A stretch of DNA of 64,000 bases from Dankookia rubra (GTDB lineage: Bacteria > Pseudomonadota > Alphaproteobacteria > Acetobacterales > Acetobacteraceae): positions 232,158 to 296,157 of the forward strand of contig NZ_SMSJ01000002.1 of the NCBI RefSeq assembly GCF_004355005.1. The letters are read 5' to 3'. A program made the translations under genes and the position numbers. Shown one piece after another: positions 17,540 to 26,792 of this stretch (position 1 is its first letter; the number at the start of each line of letters is the position of its first letter). A model generated the notes under the pieces. The model was not told the DNA's origin, did not search any database, and was given only the letters and a program-made list of their open reading frames with translations.

Positions 17540-18358
17540 TCAGCGTGGATAGGTTTCGGGCCGGACGTCTTCCAGCCAGTGATGCGCCAGCCCCGCCGGC
17601 GCGACCAGGGCGGTCTCCGCGGCATCCTCGCCCAACCGGTGCAGCAGCGCGCCCGGCAGCCGGTCCCCCGGCAGACCCGGCTGCATCTCCGGCTCACAGA
17701 GGAAGGAAACCGGCGGAGCCCAGGCATAGCAGACCGCGCCGCGGGCAAAACGATGGTGCAGGTGGAGGTGGCCGGAGGCGACCAGGCGCAGCCCGGGATG
17801 CTCGAGCAGGGGGCGCAGCGCGGCGCGCGCCTCGGGCGCCACCGACCAGTAGTCGAAGGCCGGGTCCTCCGGCGCGGTGGTGAAGGCCGGGGTGTGCAGG
17901 AATACGGCGAGGCGCCGGTCGCCGATGCCGGCGGCGGCCTCGGCGACGAAGCCGGCCTGCGCCGCCTCCTCGGCCAAGCCGGTGCCTATGATCTCGGTGT
18001 TCAGCCCGACGAGGCGCCAGCCCGGCAGGTCGCGCCGCCACATGTCCTCCCCGGCCAGGCTACGGAAGCGCGCCAGCCGCGCCGCATCGACCGGCTGGGC
18101 CGGCATGGTGCGCGGGTCGCTGCCGACATCGTGGTTGCCCGGCAGGACCAGCAGCGGCGCCGGCAGCGCACGCAGCAGCCCGGCGGCGAAGTCGAGGTCC
18201 GCATCGCGGTCGGCGCCGTCGAGCGAGAGGTCCCCGGTCACCACGATCAGGTCCGGCCGCGCCGCCGCCGCCCAGTCGCCGAGCAGCGCCAGGTTCTGCC
18301 GGAACAGCATCGTCCGCGGCGAAAGATGCGTGTCCGATATCTGCAATATGCTGGTCAC
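17540..18358 (-). CDS. Calcineurin-like metallophosphoesterase (Icc/CpdA-like)
   Basis: 272 residues from a GTG start. The two-metal site is complete: DTH at residues 9-11, GDLS, GNHD, and GHLHLHH near the C terminus. The layout fits class III cyclic-nucleotide phosphodiesterases (Icc/CpdA) and related diesterases; the real substrate is open. The ModA-like gene follows closely on the same strand. Confidence 0.83.
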   Translation of the reverse strand: MTSILQISDTHLSPRTMLFRQNLALLGDWAAAARPDLIVVTGDLSLDGADRDADLDFAAGLLRALPAPLLVLPGNHDVGSDPRTMPAQPVDAARLARFRSLAGEDMWRRDLPGWRLVGLNTEIIGTGLAEEAAQAGFVAEAAAGIGDRRLAVFLHTPAFTTAPEDPAFDYWSVAPEARAALRPLLEHPGLRLVASGHLHLHHRFARGAVCYAWAPPVSFLCEPEMQPGLPGDRLPGALLHRLGEDAAETALVAPAGLAHHWLEDVRPETYPR

Positions 18359-18444
18359 CTGGCGCCCTCCCCGGCCCTGCCCGCAAGGCTAGCACGGGAA
18401 AATCGTGAAGTGCCGCATGCGGGACTTCGACCGGCCCGCGCCCT

Positions 18445-19380
18445 ATGCTGGAAGCGGCCGGCAAGGACTTCGCATTGAGCGCGACCACCACCGACGCGGC
18501 GCCCGAGCGGGTGCTGCGCGGCATCCTCCTCATCCTCGCCTCCGTGGTGCTTTTCTCCGTCTCCGACGCCATGGCGAAGCTGCTGCGGCTGCAGGGCCTG
18601 CCGGCGGTGGAGATCGCGTGGCTGCGCTACATCGTCTTCGTCGTGCTGGCCTTCGGGCTGGCGGCGCATGGCCGGGTGCTGCGGCAGCGGCCGAAACGGC
18701 TGCGGCTGCAACTGCTGCGCGGAGTCACGCTGGTCGGCTCCGCAGTGCTCTTCGTTGCCGGGCTGGGCCACCTGCAGATCGCCGAGGCGACCGCCATCAG
18801 CTACATCTCGCCCGGCTTCGTCACCGCGCTGTCGATCATCTTCCTCGGCGAGAAGGTCGGCGTAAGGCGCTGGGCGGCGGTCGCGGCCGGGTTCCTCGGC
18901 GTGCTGATCGTGATCCGCCCAGGCAGCGGGGCGATCCAGTCGGCGGCGCTGTTTCCGCTGGCATCGGCGCTTTGCTGGGCCGCAACCATCGTTATCACCC
19001 GCCGCATGGGCGCGGGCGACCGGACCGAGACGACGGTGCTGGGGTCGGCCGGCACCGGCCTTGTCATCCTCTCGGCGCTGGTGCCCTTCGGATTCGTGGT
19101 GCCGAACCTGCCGCAGCTCGGCCTAGGTCTCGCGCATGGCATCTGCTCCTCGCTCGGGCAGTACATCGTCATCCTGGCCTACCGGCAGGCCGCGGCCTCG
19201 GCGCTGGCACCCTTCTCCTATGTGCAGCTGCTGTTCTCGACGTCGCTGGGATGGCTGATCTTCTCGTCCGTGCCGGATGGCGGGACGCTGCTGGGCGCCG
19301 CGGTGATCATCGGCAGCGGGCTCTACACCGTGCACCGCGAGCGCGTGCGGGCGCGGGAGCGGGCGGCCGCGCGCGCCTGA
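18445..19380 (+). CDS. EamA-family (DMT) membrane transporter
   Basis: 311 residues with ten hydrophobic segments in two EamA repeats of about 140 residues. Each repeat ends in the usual pattern (SYISPGFVTALSIIFLGEKV in the first, ALAPFSYVQLLFSTSLGW in the second). Such proteins export amino acids or other metabolites across the inner membrane. The ATG at 18445 is the first start; a TTG at 18475 is also possible. A second DMT exporter lies at 31786-32703. Confidence 0.85.
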   Translation: MLEAAGKDFALSATTTDAAPERVLRGILLILASVVLFSVSDAMAKLLRLQGLPAVEIAWLRYIVFVVLAFGLAAHGRVLRQRPKRLRLQLLRGVTLVGSAVLFVAGLGHLQIAEATAISYISPGFVTALSIIFLGEKVGVRRWAAVAAGFLGVLIVIRPGSGAIQSAALFPLASALCWAATIVITRRMGAGDRTETTVLGSAGTGLVILSALVPFGFVVPNLPQLGLGLAHGICSSLGQYIVILAYRQAAASALAPFSYVQLLFSTSLGWLIFSSVPDGGTLLGAAVIIGSGLYTVHRERVRARERAAARA

Positions 19381-19440
19381 GGCTTGCCGGTCGCGCCGGA
19401 TCGCCGCACCATCGCGGCGGTACAGCGCGGGAGGCTGGCG

Positions 19441-20217
19441 ATGGCGCAGGGCGGATCGGCCGGACGCTTCGGAGGGCGCGTCGCCTTCGTCACCGGCGCC
19501 GCCTCCGGCCTCGGCCGCGCCACCGCCGCGGGGCTGGCGCGGGACGGCGCGAGGCTGCTGCTCTTCGACCGCGACGCCGACGGCCTTGAGGCGACCGCCG
19601 CGCTCTGCCCGGGCGCCGCCTGCGTCACGGGCGACGTCACCTCGGCCGCCGATCTCGACGTCGCGGCGCGCGCCGCGGCGGAGCTCGGCCCGGTCACGCT
19701 GCTGGTCGCCGCGGCCGGCATGCTCGGCCCCGCCAGGCCCGCCGAGACGGTGACGGAAGCGGAGTGGGACCGGCTGTTTGCCGTCAACGTCAAGGGATCC
19801 TGGCTGACGGTGCGGGCGCTGCTGCCGGCGATGCGCGCGGCGGGCGGCGGGGCGATGGTGCTGTTCGCCTCGACTGCCGGGATCGCCGGCTCGGCCACCC
19901 TGCCCGCCTATTCCGCAAGCAAGGGCGCGGTGGTGATGCTGACCAAGAGCCTGGCGCTGACCCATGCGGCCGAGGGCATCCGGGTCAACTGCGTCTGCCC
20001 CGGCTCGATCGAGACGCCGATGCTGGAGGCAACCTTCGCCTCCGCCGGCGATGCCGTCGCCCGTGCCGCACGCGAGGCCGCCTTCCGCGCCCGCCACCCG
20101 ATGGGCCGCTTCGGCCGGGCGGAGGAGGTGGCGGAGACGGTGCTCTTCCTGCTTTCCGACGGCGCCGGCTTCATCACCGGCACCGCCATTCCGGTTGATG
20201 GAGGCCGGCTTGCCTGA
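19441..20217 (+). CDS. Short-chain dehydrogenase/reductase
   Basis: 258 residues from ATG 19441, which follows GGGAGG. Classical SDR: cofactor motif TGAASGLGRATAAG, catalytic YSASK, and C-terminal TGTAIPVDGGRLA. It is NAD(P)-dependent; the substrate is unknown. It is the first gene of a same-strand run with a second SDR (overlapping), a polysaccharide deacetylase and a solute-binding protein. Confidence 0.88.
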   Translation: MAQGGSAGRFGGRVAFVTGAASGLGRATAAGLARDGARLLLFDRDADGLEATAALCPGAACVTGDVTSAADLDVAARAAAELGPVTLLVAAAGMLGPARPAETVTEAEWDRLFAVNVKGSWLTVRALLPAMRAAGGGAMVLFASTAGIAGSATLPAYSASKGAVVMLTKSLALTHAAEGIRVNCVCPGSIETPMLEATFASAGDAVARAAREAAFRARHPMGRFGRAEEVAETVLFLLSDGAGFITGTAIPVDGGRLA

Positions 20218-21046
20218 GGCGGCCGATCGGCCGAGCGCGGCGGGCGACAGCCTCGGCGCCGCCGCGGCGCATCGGCCGGCCCCGCCGATCCCGACCCGCT
20301 TCACCGGCCGCGTCGCCGTCGTCACCGGCGCGGCGCGCGGCATCGGCGCCGCGACCGCGGCGCGGCTGGCGCAGGACGGCGCCCGCGTGCTGCTGGCGGA
20401 CCGGCTGGCGGAGGTCGCGGAGACCGCCGCGGCGATCGGCGGCCAGGCCCTCGCGCTCGACCTGGGGGAACGCGGTGCCGGGGAACGCCTCGCCCATGCC
20501 GCGCTCGATGCCTTCGGCCGGATCGACATCCTGGTGAACAATGCCGGCATCGGCGGCTCGAAGCCGCTCGCCCAATCGGACGACGACCTGATCGACCGCT
20601 TCATCGACATCAACCTGAAGGCGGTGCTGCGCGTAACGCGCGCCATGCTGCCGCACCTGCCGCGGCCGGGCGGCAGGGTCGTCTCGGTTTCCTCAACCTT
20701 TGGCATCGCCGGCGTCCCCGGCACCACCGCCTATGCCGTCGCCAAGGCCGGAGTCGCGCAGATGACGCGCCAGCTCGCGGCCGAGTTCGGCCCGGCCGGC
20801 ATCCTGGTGAATGCCGTCGCACCCGGGGTGATCGAGACGGCGATGACCGAGGGGCACCTGGCGCGCGACTACTACCGCCGCGCGGTGCTGGCGCCGACGC
20901 CGCTGCGGCGCGCCGCCCGGCCCGAGGAGGTGGCGGCGGTGATCGCCTTCCTCGCCTCGGCGGATGCCTCATACGTCACCGGCCAGGTGATTGCGGTGGA
21001 TGGCGGCTGGCTGGCCGGGCGGCATGTCCCGCCGGATGACGAATAG
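20198..21046 (+). CDS. Second short-chain dehydrogenase/reductase of the pair
   Basis: 282 residues if started at ATG 20198, which overlaps the first SDR gene by 20 bp. A TTG at 20210 preceded by GGAGG at 5 bases is an equally good start and would remove four residues. Classical SDR motifs: TGAARGIGAATAAR, NNAG (ILVNNAGIG), YAVAK, and VDGGWLAG. The first ~30 residues are proline/alanine-rich and not part of the fold. The two SDRs are clearly related and could act on successive carbons of one substrate. Confidence 0.87.
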   Translation: MEAGLPEAADRPSAAGDSLGAAAAHRPAPPIPTRFTGRVAVVTGAARGIGAATAARLAQDGARVLLADRLAEVAETAAAIGGQALALDLGERGAGERLAHAALDAFGRIDILVNNAGIGGSKPLAQSDDDLIDRFIDINLKAVLRVTRAMLPHLPRPGGRVVSVSSTFGIAGVPGTTAYAVAKAGVAQMTRQLAAEFGPAGILVNAVAPGVIETAMTEGHLARDYYRRAVLAPTPLRRAARPEEVAAVIAFLASADASYVTGQVIAVDGGWLAGRHVPPDDE

Positions 21047-21081
21047 GCGGCGCCTGCCGCCGGACACCAAGGGAGCAAGCG

Positions 21082-21918
21082 ATGCCTGCCTTCGACATGC
21101 GCGTGAACTGGCCGAACGGCGCCCGGGTCGCCGTGATGCTGACCTTCGACTTCGATGCCGAGACGCTCTGGATGGCGCGCGACCCTGAGAATGCCCGCCG
21201 CCCCGGCATCCTCAGCCAGGGAAAATACGGCGCCAAGGTCGGCGTGCCGAAGATCCTCGAGACGCTGGAGGATGCGGGCGTCCCCGCCACCTTCTTCATC
21301 CCGGGCTGGACGGTCGAGAACCACACCGGCCGCTGCGAGATGATCCTCAAGGCAGGGCACGAGATCGGCCACCACAGCTACAGCCATGAATGGATCGCGC
21401 TCGACGACACCGCGAAGGAGGTCGAGGAAATGGAGCGCGGCCTGCACGCGCTGAAGTCGCGGCTCGGCGTGGTGCCGAAGGGCTACCGCTCCCCGGCCGG
21501 CGAGACCAGCGAGAACCTGATCCGCCTGCTCGACAAGCACGGCTTCACCTACAACTCCTCGCTGCTCGACGACATCAACCCCTATCGCCACGCCATGCCG
21601 GACGGACGCCCCGGCCCGATCGAGCTGCCTTGGCATTGGAGCCTCGACGACGCACCCTATGCGCTGTTCTCCATCAAGGGTCCGCGGCCGATCTTCCCGA
21701 ACAGCCACCTGAAGGAGATCTTCCAGGCCGAGTTCCAGGAGATCCATCGCTGGGGCGGCACCTACAACCTGGTCATGCACCCGCAGGTCAGCGGAAGGCC
21801 GAGCCGCATCGCGCTGCTGCGCGAGATGATCGCCTGGATGCGGGAATTCCCCGGCGTCTGGTTCGCGAATTGCTCGCAGGTCGCCGAGGCCTGGGCCACG
21901 CACCATGAGGGCCGCTGA
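21082..21918 (+). CDS. Polysaccharide deacetylase-family hydrolase
   Basis: 278 residues with the NodB-homology fold: the first metal/base aspartates in TFDFDAETLW, the zinc pair in HEIGHHSYSH, and YRSPAGETSENLI. This subgroup (full-length, no signal peptide, WxHH pattern) contains PuuE-like allantoinases and other amide hydrolases rather than cell-wall enzymes, so a soluble cyclic-amide or N-acyl substrate is plausible. It lies 35 bp after the SDR pair and its end touches the binding-protein gene. Confidence 0.85.
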   Translation: MPAFDMRVNWPNGARVAVMLTFDFDAETLWMARDPENARRPGILSQGKYGAKVGVPKILETLEDAGVPATFFIPGWTVENHTGRCEMILKAGHEIGHHSYSHEWIALDDTAKEVEEMERGLHALKSRLGVVPKGYRSPAGETSENLIRLLDKHGFTYNSSLLDDINPYRHAMPDGRPGPIELPWHWSLDDAPYALFSIKGPRPIFPNSHLKEIFQAEFQEIHRWGGTYNLVMHPQVSGRPSRIALLREMIAWMREFPGVWFANCSQVAEAWATHHEGR

Positions 21919-21931
21919 GAGGATGCCGGTG

Positions 21932-23524
21932 ATGACCCTCCCCGCTTGGCGCGGCCTGCTCGCGGCCACCGCCCTCACGCTGCTCGCCGGCGCCGCTGCG
22001 GCCCAGCCGCGCGAGAAGCCGCTGCGCCTCGTCGTGAATGTCGGGCTGCAGAACCTCGACCCGATCGCCGGCCCGAGCTTCGTGACGCGCAACTTCGCCT
22101 ACATGGTCTACGACACCCTCGTTGCCATGGACGGCAAGGGCGAGTACCGGCCGCAGATGCTGGAGTCCTGGACGCCCAGCGCGGACCGGATGAGCTGGAG
22201 CTTCAGGCTGCGCACCGGCCTCGAATTCCATGACGGCACGCCGGTCACCGCCGAGGATGCCGTCGCCTCCATCAAGCGCTGGGGCCAGCGCGATTCCATC
22301 GGCCGCCGGCTGATAGCGGCGACGAGGGAGATCCGCATCCTCGATGCCTCGACCTTCGTCATCGACCTCGCCCAGCCCTTCGGCCACGTGATAGAGGCAC
22401 TGGGCAAGCCGAGCGTCCACGTCCCCTTCGTCATGCCCGCCCGCATCGCCAACGCGACGCCGCCGACCAGTTCGGTGAAGGAGGTGGTCGGCAGCGGGCC
22501 GTTCCTCTTCATCAAGGACGAATGGGTCCCGGGCGAGAAGACCAGCTTTCGCCGCAACCCGGCCTATCGCCCGCGCGAGGAAGCCGCCGACGGCCTCGCC
22601 GGCGGCAAGCGCCCCCTGGCCGAGCGGGTCGAGTTCGTCACCATGACCGATGTCTCGCTGCGCGCCGCGGCCTTGACCCAGGGCGAGGTGGACTACCTGG
22701 AATATGCGCCCTTCGATTACCTGCCGCGCTTCCGGCGGGACCGAAACCTGGTGATCTCGCAGGCCGGCGGCATCAGCCAGATCATGGGCGGCGTCTCGAT
22801 CAACCACTACCTCCCGCCCTTCAACAACCTGACCATGCGGCGCGCGCTGCAGGCGGCGCTCGACCGCGGCGAGATCGTCGCGGCGCACGGGTTGCCGGCC
22901 GACATGACCTCGCCCGACTGCGTCTCGGTCTACATGTGCGGCACGACCTACACCAACGACGCCAGCGGCGACCTCATCCGCAACCCGAGCCTCGACCGTG
23001 CCCGCGCGCTGCTGAAGGAGGCGGGCTACGCCAACGAGCGCATCGCCATCCTGCAGCCCGCCGACAGCGCGCTGATCAACCCGATGGCCATGGTGGTGAT
23101 CGATCGCCTCAAGCGCGCCGGCTTCAACCTCGACGTCCAGGCCGGCGACTGGTCGTCCATCGCCGGCCGCTGGGTGACGCGGGAGCCGATCGACAAGGGC
23201 GGCTGGAACCTGGTGCCGGTGATCTATACCGGCTTCGACCTGGCAGACCCGTTGTCCAATGTCGGCATCGGCTACAACTGCACCAACAACCAGCCCTGGG
23301 GCTATTGCGTCGAGGCGATGAAGCCGGTGCTCGACGCCTATGTCGCCGAGAGCGACCCGGCGAAGCGGAAGGCGCTGGCGGCCGAGCTGCAGAAGCTTGC
23401 GATCGAGAACGTCACCTTCTCGATGGACGGCCAGTTCCGCAGCCCCGCCGTCTGGCGCTCCGAACTGAAGGGGGTGATCGACTTCGGCTTCCCCGTGCTG
23501 TGGAACATCGAACGCGCGAAGTAG
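21932..23524 (+). CDS. ABC transporter substrate-binding protein, peptide/nickel (SBP_bac_5) family
   Basis: 530 residues. I start at ATG 21932, since GAGAGG lies 9 bases upstream and the resulting signal peptide (RGLLAATALTLLAGAAAAQ) is clean; ATGs at 21905 and 21923 are alternatives. Family landmarks are NLDPIAGPSF, LRTGLEFHDGTPVTAEDAV and GSGPFLF. It would bind a peptide or similar solute in the periplasm, but no permease or ATPase gene is near. It is clearly related to the orphan binding protein at 55008-56591 (both have HDG-PV-A-DAVASI-RW-QRD). Confidence 0.9.
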   Translation: MTLPAWRGLLAATALTLLAGAAAAQPREKPLRLVVNVGLQNLDPIAGPSFVTRNFAYMVYDTLVAMDGKGEYRPQMLESWTPSADRMSWSFRLRTGLEFHDGTPVTAEDAVASIKRWGQRDSIGRRLIAATREIRILDASTFVIDLAQPFGHVIEALGKPSVHVPFVMPARIANATPPTSSVKEVVGSGPFLFIKDEWVPGEKTSFRRNPAYRPREEAADGLAGGKRPLAERVEFVTMTDVSLRAAALTQGEVDYLEYAPFDYLPRFRRDRNLVISQAGGISQIMGGVSINHYLPPFNNLTMRRALQAALDRGEIVAAHGLPADMTSPDCVSVYMCGTTYTNDASGDLIRNPSLDRARALLKEAGYANERIAILQPADSALINPMAMVVIDRLKRAGFNLDVQAGDWSSIAGRWVTREPIDKGGWNLVPVIYTGFDLADPLSNVGIGYNCTNNQPWGYCVEAMKPVLDAYVAESDPAKRKALAAELQKLAIENVTFSMDGQFRSPAVWRSELKGVIDFGFPVLWNIERAK

Positions 23525-23608
23525 TCTTGGCGCGCCCTGCGCCGCGGCCGCGGGGCTGATGTCTGGGGCGGTCGCGCCGAGGGGCCGCATCGGGCTGCAG
23601 GGGGCAGG

Positions 23609-25918
23609 ATGGGACGCAAGCTCATCGTCTTCGCCGACGGGACCGGCAACGCCTACGGCGTCCGGGAATCCAACGTGTGGCGGCTCTACCAGGCGCTCGA
23701 CCGGTCGCAGCCGGACCAGATCGCCCGCTACGTCAAGGGCGTCGGCACCAGCAGCCTGCGTCCGCTGGCGCTGCTCGACGGCGCGACCGGGTTCGGCGTT
23801 CCCTCCAACATCCGCGAGCTCTACCGCTTCCTCTGCTGGAACTGGCAGGAGGGCGACGAGATCTGGGCCTTCGGCTTCAGCCGCGGCGCCTTCACCGTCC
23901 GCAGCCTGATCGGCCTGATCAAGAGCGAAGGCCTGGTCCCGGCAACCATCGGCGGCGCCGCGGTGACCCGGGCGGAGATGCGGCGCAACGCCATGGCGGC
24001 CTGGCGCGCCTACCGCTCGAACAGCCCCTCCTGGCGGCGGCGCTGGTTCACCATCACCGCCACGCGCTGGGTCCGCGACCGCCTGCTCGCGGCTTGGCAC
24101 GGGCTGCTCCGGCACCGGGCCTATGCCGGCGTGCGGCAGGCGACGCTGGACCAGCGCCGCACCACGCCGACGGTCCGCTTTCTCGGCCTGTTCGACACGG
24201 TCGAGGCCTATGGCGTGCCGATCGAGGCGCTGCGCTCGGCCATCGACCGGGTGGTCTGGCCGATGACCTTCCGCAACCGCCAGCTTTGGGCGGAGGTGCG
24301 GCAGGCCCGGCACGCCCTCGCGCTCGACGAGGAGCGCGTCACCTTCCACCCGCTGCTCTTCGACCGGCAAGCCGAGGGCGACCCCGACCGGATCCGGGAA
24401 CTCTGGTTCGCCGGGGTGCATTCCGACGTCGGCGGCGGCTACCCGGACGATGCGCTGGCCGGCGTGCCGCTGGCCTGGATGGCGATGGAAGCCCGGCAGG
24501 CCGGGCTGCGGCTGCGCATCGGTGCGCTCGATGCCGTCCAGGCGGCCGCCTCGCCCTTCGCCGCCTGCCATGATTCGCGCACCGGGCTCGGCGTGTTCTA
24601 CCGCTACGGCCCCCGCCAGGTCCGCAGCGACGGTCCGCGGCAGGCGACGGCACCGCTGGTGCACCACTCGGTCGTGGAGAAGATCGCCTACGGCACCGAC
24701 GCCTATGCCCCGGTCGCGCTGCCGGCCAGCGCGGCGGTGCGGCTGCCGGACGGACAGCTGGTGCCGCTCGAGGATTTCGGGACGCATCTGCCGCCGGACC
24801 AGCGGAAGGCGCTGGCCAAGGACCAGGCGCAGGGCCGCGCCACCACGCTGACCGCGGCCGCGATGCTGAACCGGCCCGACCGGGCGATCACCGGGACGAT
24901 GGGCGACCTGATCTGGTGGCGCAAGCTCGCCTATGTCCTGCTGTTCCTAGCCACCGCCGGCCTGGTGGCCCTGCCCTTCCTGCTCGGCCATCCCGCCCCC
25001 GACGCCGGCTGGCTCACGCGCATCGGCGGCCTCGCCGCGCTCGTCTTCGCGCCCGTGGTCGAGGCGCTGCGCGCGGTGCTGCCGACCTGGTCGGGGCGCT
25101 GGCTCGACCCCTTCCTGGAGGCCCCGCTGATCGCGGGCGGGCTCGTGCTGCTGGCCTTCGGGCTGGATGCGCTGGGCGGCCGCCTGCGCGACACCATCGC
25201 CGAGCAGGCGCGCAGCGCCTGGCTGCCGGCGGTCCGGCAGACCGTCCGGAACCGGCCCGGGGCGAGGCCGCGCGGCCTCGCCCTGCGCCTGGCGCGCCGG
25301 CTCCGCAACGCCGGGGGCCTCGGCGTCGCAAGCCGGTTCCTCAGCCGCGCCGTGCTGCCCGTCGTGCTCCTGCTGGCGCTGCTGGCGGGCGTGCTGCTGG
25401 CGGCCCACCGCATCGGCCTGGCTTGGCGCGTGGAGGCGTTCGGCCTCTGTGTCCCGACTGCGCCGGGGACGGCGGAGCCGGCGGAGTTCCCCACGAGCGA
25501 TCCCTGCTGGGCCAGCGGCCGCCGCGTCGTGCGGGGCGAGCGCTACCGGCTCCGCCTGGAGATGACCGAGGCCTTCCGCGACCAGAACCGGCCGTCCGGC
25601 ATCGGTGGCTTCCGCCCGGCCGGCTGGCGCCACCGGCTTGCCGCCCCGTTCCGCCGCTGGAGCTGGGGCGCGGCCTGGTTCCAGCCGATCGCCCGCATCG
25701 GCCCGAGCGCCGGCACGGAATGGGCGCTGCCCGGCCCCGTCGCGCCGGCGGACCCCGGAGCCCAAGGCCTTGTCACGGAATTCGTCGCACCGCGCGACGG
25801 CGAGCTTTTCCTCTACGTCAACGACGCGCTGCCCTTCGGCGCGGGGGTCGGCGCCTTCTACGGCAACAACGCCGGCAGCGCGCGGGTCACGCTGGAACGC
25901 CTGCCGGCCGGCCCGTGA
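23609..25918 (+). CDS. DUF2235 alpha/beta hydrolase with membrane segments and a lectin-like tail
   Basis: 769 residues. The N-terminal ~350 residues are a DUF2235 domain, related to Tle1 phospholipases: FADGTGN at residues 8-14, nucleophile Ser91 in GFSRGAF, and WFAGVHSDVGGGYPD near residue 270. Hydrophobic segments follow at about 430-460, 507-525 and 580-602. The last ~70 residues (VTEFVAPRDGELFLYVND, FYGNNAGSARVTL) look like the PA-I galactose-binding lectin fold. This suggests an inner-membrane-tethered lipid hydrolase with a periplasmic sugar-binding end. No type VI secretion or immunity gene is adjacent. Confidence 0.82.
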   Translation: MGRKLIVFADGTGNAYGVRESNVWRLYQALDRSQPDQIARYVKGVGTSSLRPLALLDGATGFGVPSNIRELYRFLCWNWQEGDEIWAFGFSRGAFTVRSLIGLIKSEGLVPATIGGAAVTRAEMRRNAMAAWRAYRSNSPSWRRRWFTITATRWVRDRLLAAWHGLLRHRAYAGVRQATLDQRRTTPTVRFLGLFDTVEAYGVPIEALRSAIDRVVWPMTFRNRQLWAEVRQARHALALDEERVTFHPLLFDRQAEGDPDRIRELWFAGVHSDVGGGYPDDALAGVPLAWMAMEARQAGLRLRIGALDAVQAAASPFAACHDSRTGLGVFYRYGPRQVRSDGPRQATAPLVHHSVVEKIAYGTDAYAPVALPASAAVRLPDGQLVPLEDFGTHLPPDQRKALAKDQAQGRATTLTAAAMLNRPDRAITGTMGDLIWWRKLAYVLLFLATAGLVALPFLLGHPAPDAGWLTRIGGLAALVFAPVVEALRAVLPTWSGRWLDPFLEAPLIAGGLVLLAFGLDALGGRLRDTIAEQARSAWLPAVRQTVRNRPGARPRGLALRLARRLRNAGGLGVASRFLSRAVLPVVLLLALLAGVLLAAHRIGLAWRVEAFGLCVPTAPGTAEPAEFPTSDPCWASGRRVVRGERYRLRLEMTEAFRDQNRPSGIGGFRPAGWRHRLAAPFRRWSWGAAWFQPIARIGPSAGTEWALPGPVAPADPGAQGLVTEFVAPRDGELFLYVNDALPFGAGVGAFYGNNAGSARVTLERLPAGP

Positions 25919-25922
25919 CCGG

Positions 25923-26792
25923 CTACCCCGCCAGATGCGGCCGGCGGACCAGCCGGCCGAGCAGCCCGTCCACCGGCCCGCAAAGGGTCGAGACCAGCCA
26001 GCACAGCCCCGCCGCCAGCACCACCGCCGGCCCGCTCGGGACATCGGCGTGGAAGGACAGCAGCAGCCCGGCATAGGCGCTGGCCGCGGCGATGCCGACG
26101 GCGGCGTAGGCCATCCCGCCGACGCCGCGCGCCCAGTGCCGTGCCGCGATCGCCGGCAGCATCATCAGCCCGACCGCCATCAGCGTCCCGAGCGCCTGGA
26201 AGGCGGCGATCAGGTTCAGCACCACCAGCGCCAGGAAGCCCATGTGCCACCAGGCGCCGCGCGCGCCGACCGCCTGGGCGAAGCCGGGGTCGAAGCATTC
26301 CAGCACCAGCGGCCGCCAAGCCAGGGCCATGACGCCCAGCGTGACGCTGGCACTTCCCGCCATCAGCAGTAACGCCGCGTCGTCGACGCCGAGCACGCTG
26401 CCGAAAAGCAGCGAGGTCAGCTCAACCGCCCCGCCGCGCCAGGAGACCATCGCCACGCCCGCCGCCAGCGCGACGAGGTAGAGCGCGGCGAGCGAGGCAT
26501 CCTCCCGCCCCCCGGTCGCCCGCGACAGCGCCCCGGCCCCGACCGCGACCGCGAGCCCGGCGACCAGCCCGCCCGCCGCCATCGCCGGCAGCGACAATCC
26601 GGCCAGCAGGAAGCCCGCCGCCACGCCCGGCAGGATGCCGTGGCCCAGCACGTCGGCGGTCAGGCTCATCCGCCGCAGCATCAGGAACAGGCCGAGCACC
26701 GGCGCCGCGACGGACAAGGCGAGGCAGCCGACCAGCGCGCGGCGCAGGAAGCCGTAATCCAGGAACGGCGTGACGAGGAGGTCGAGGATCAG
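25923..26792 (-). CDS. znuB: Zinc ABC transporter permease
   Basis: 289 residues with about eight to nine membrane segments and the ABC-3 (ZnuB/MntB) pattern: LMLRRMSLTADVLGHGILPGVA near the N terminus and LGTLMAVGLMMLPAIAARHWA near the C terminus. No ATG, GTG or TTG exists in frame at the expected N terminus. The best start is CTG at 26792, which overlaps the znuC stop as CTGA; the next ATG would delete the first membrane span. The third gene of a zinc-uptake operon; the binding protein znuA is not in this window. Confidence 0.85.
   Translation of the reverse strand: MILDLLVTPFLDYGFLRRALVGCLALSVAAPVLGLFLMLRRMSLTADVLGHGILPGVAAGFLLAGLSLPAMAAGGLVAGLAVAVGAGALSRATGGREDASLAALYLVALAAGVAMVSWRGGAVELTSLLFGSVLGVDDAALLLMAGSASVTLGVMALAWRPLVLECFDPGFAQAVGARGAWWHMGFLALVVLNLIAAFQALGTLMAVGLMMLPAIAARHWARGVGGMAYAAVGIAAASAYAGLLLSFHADVPSGPAVVLAAGLCWLVSTLCGPVDGLLGRLVRRPHLAG

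Noticed and set aside
21788-24787. Long open frame opposite the deacetylase, binding protein and DUF2235 gene
   Set aside because: Crosses three recognised genes and gaps, with shadow composition.
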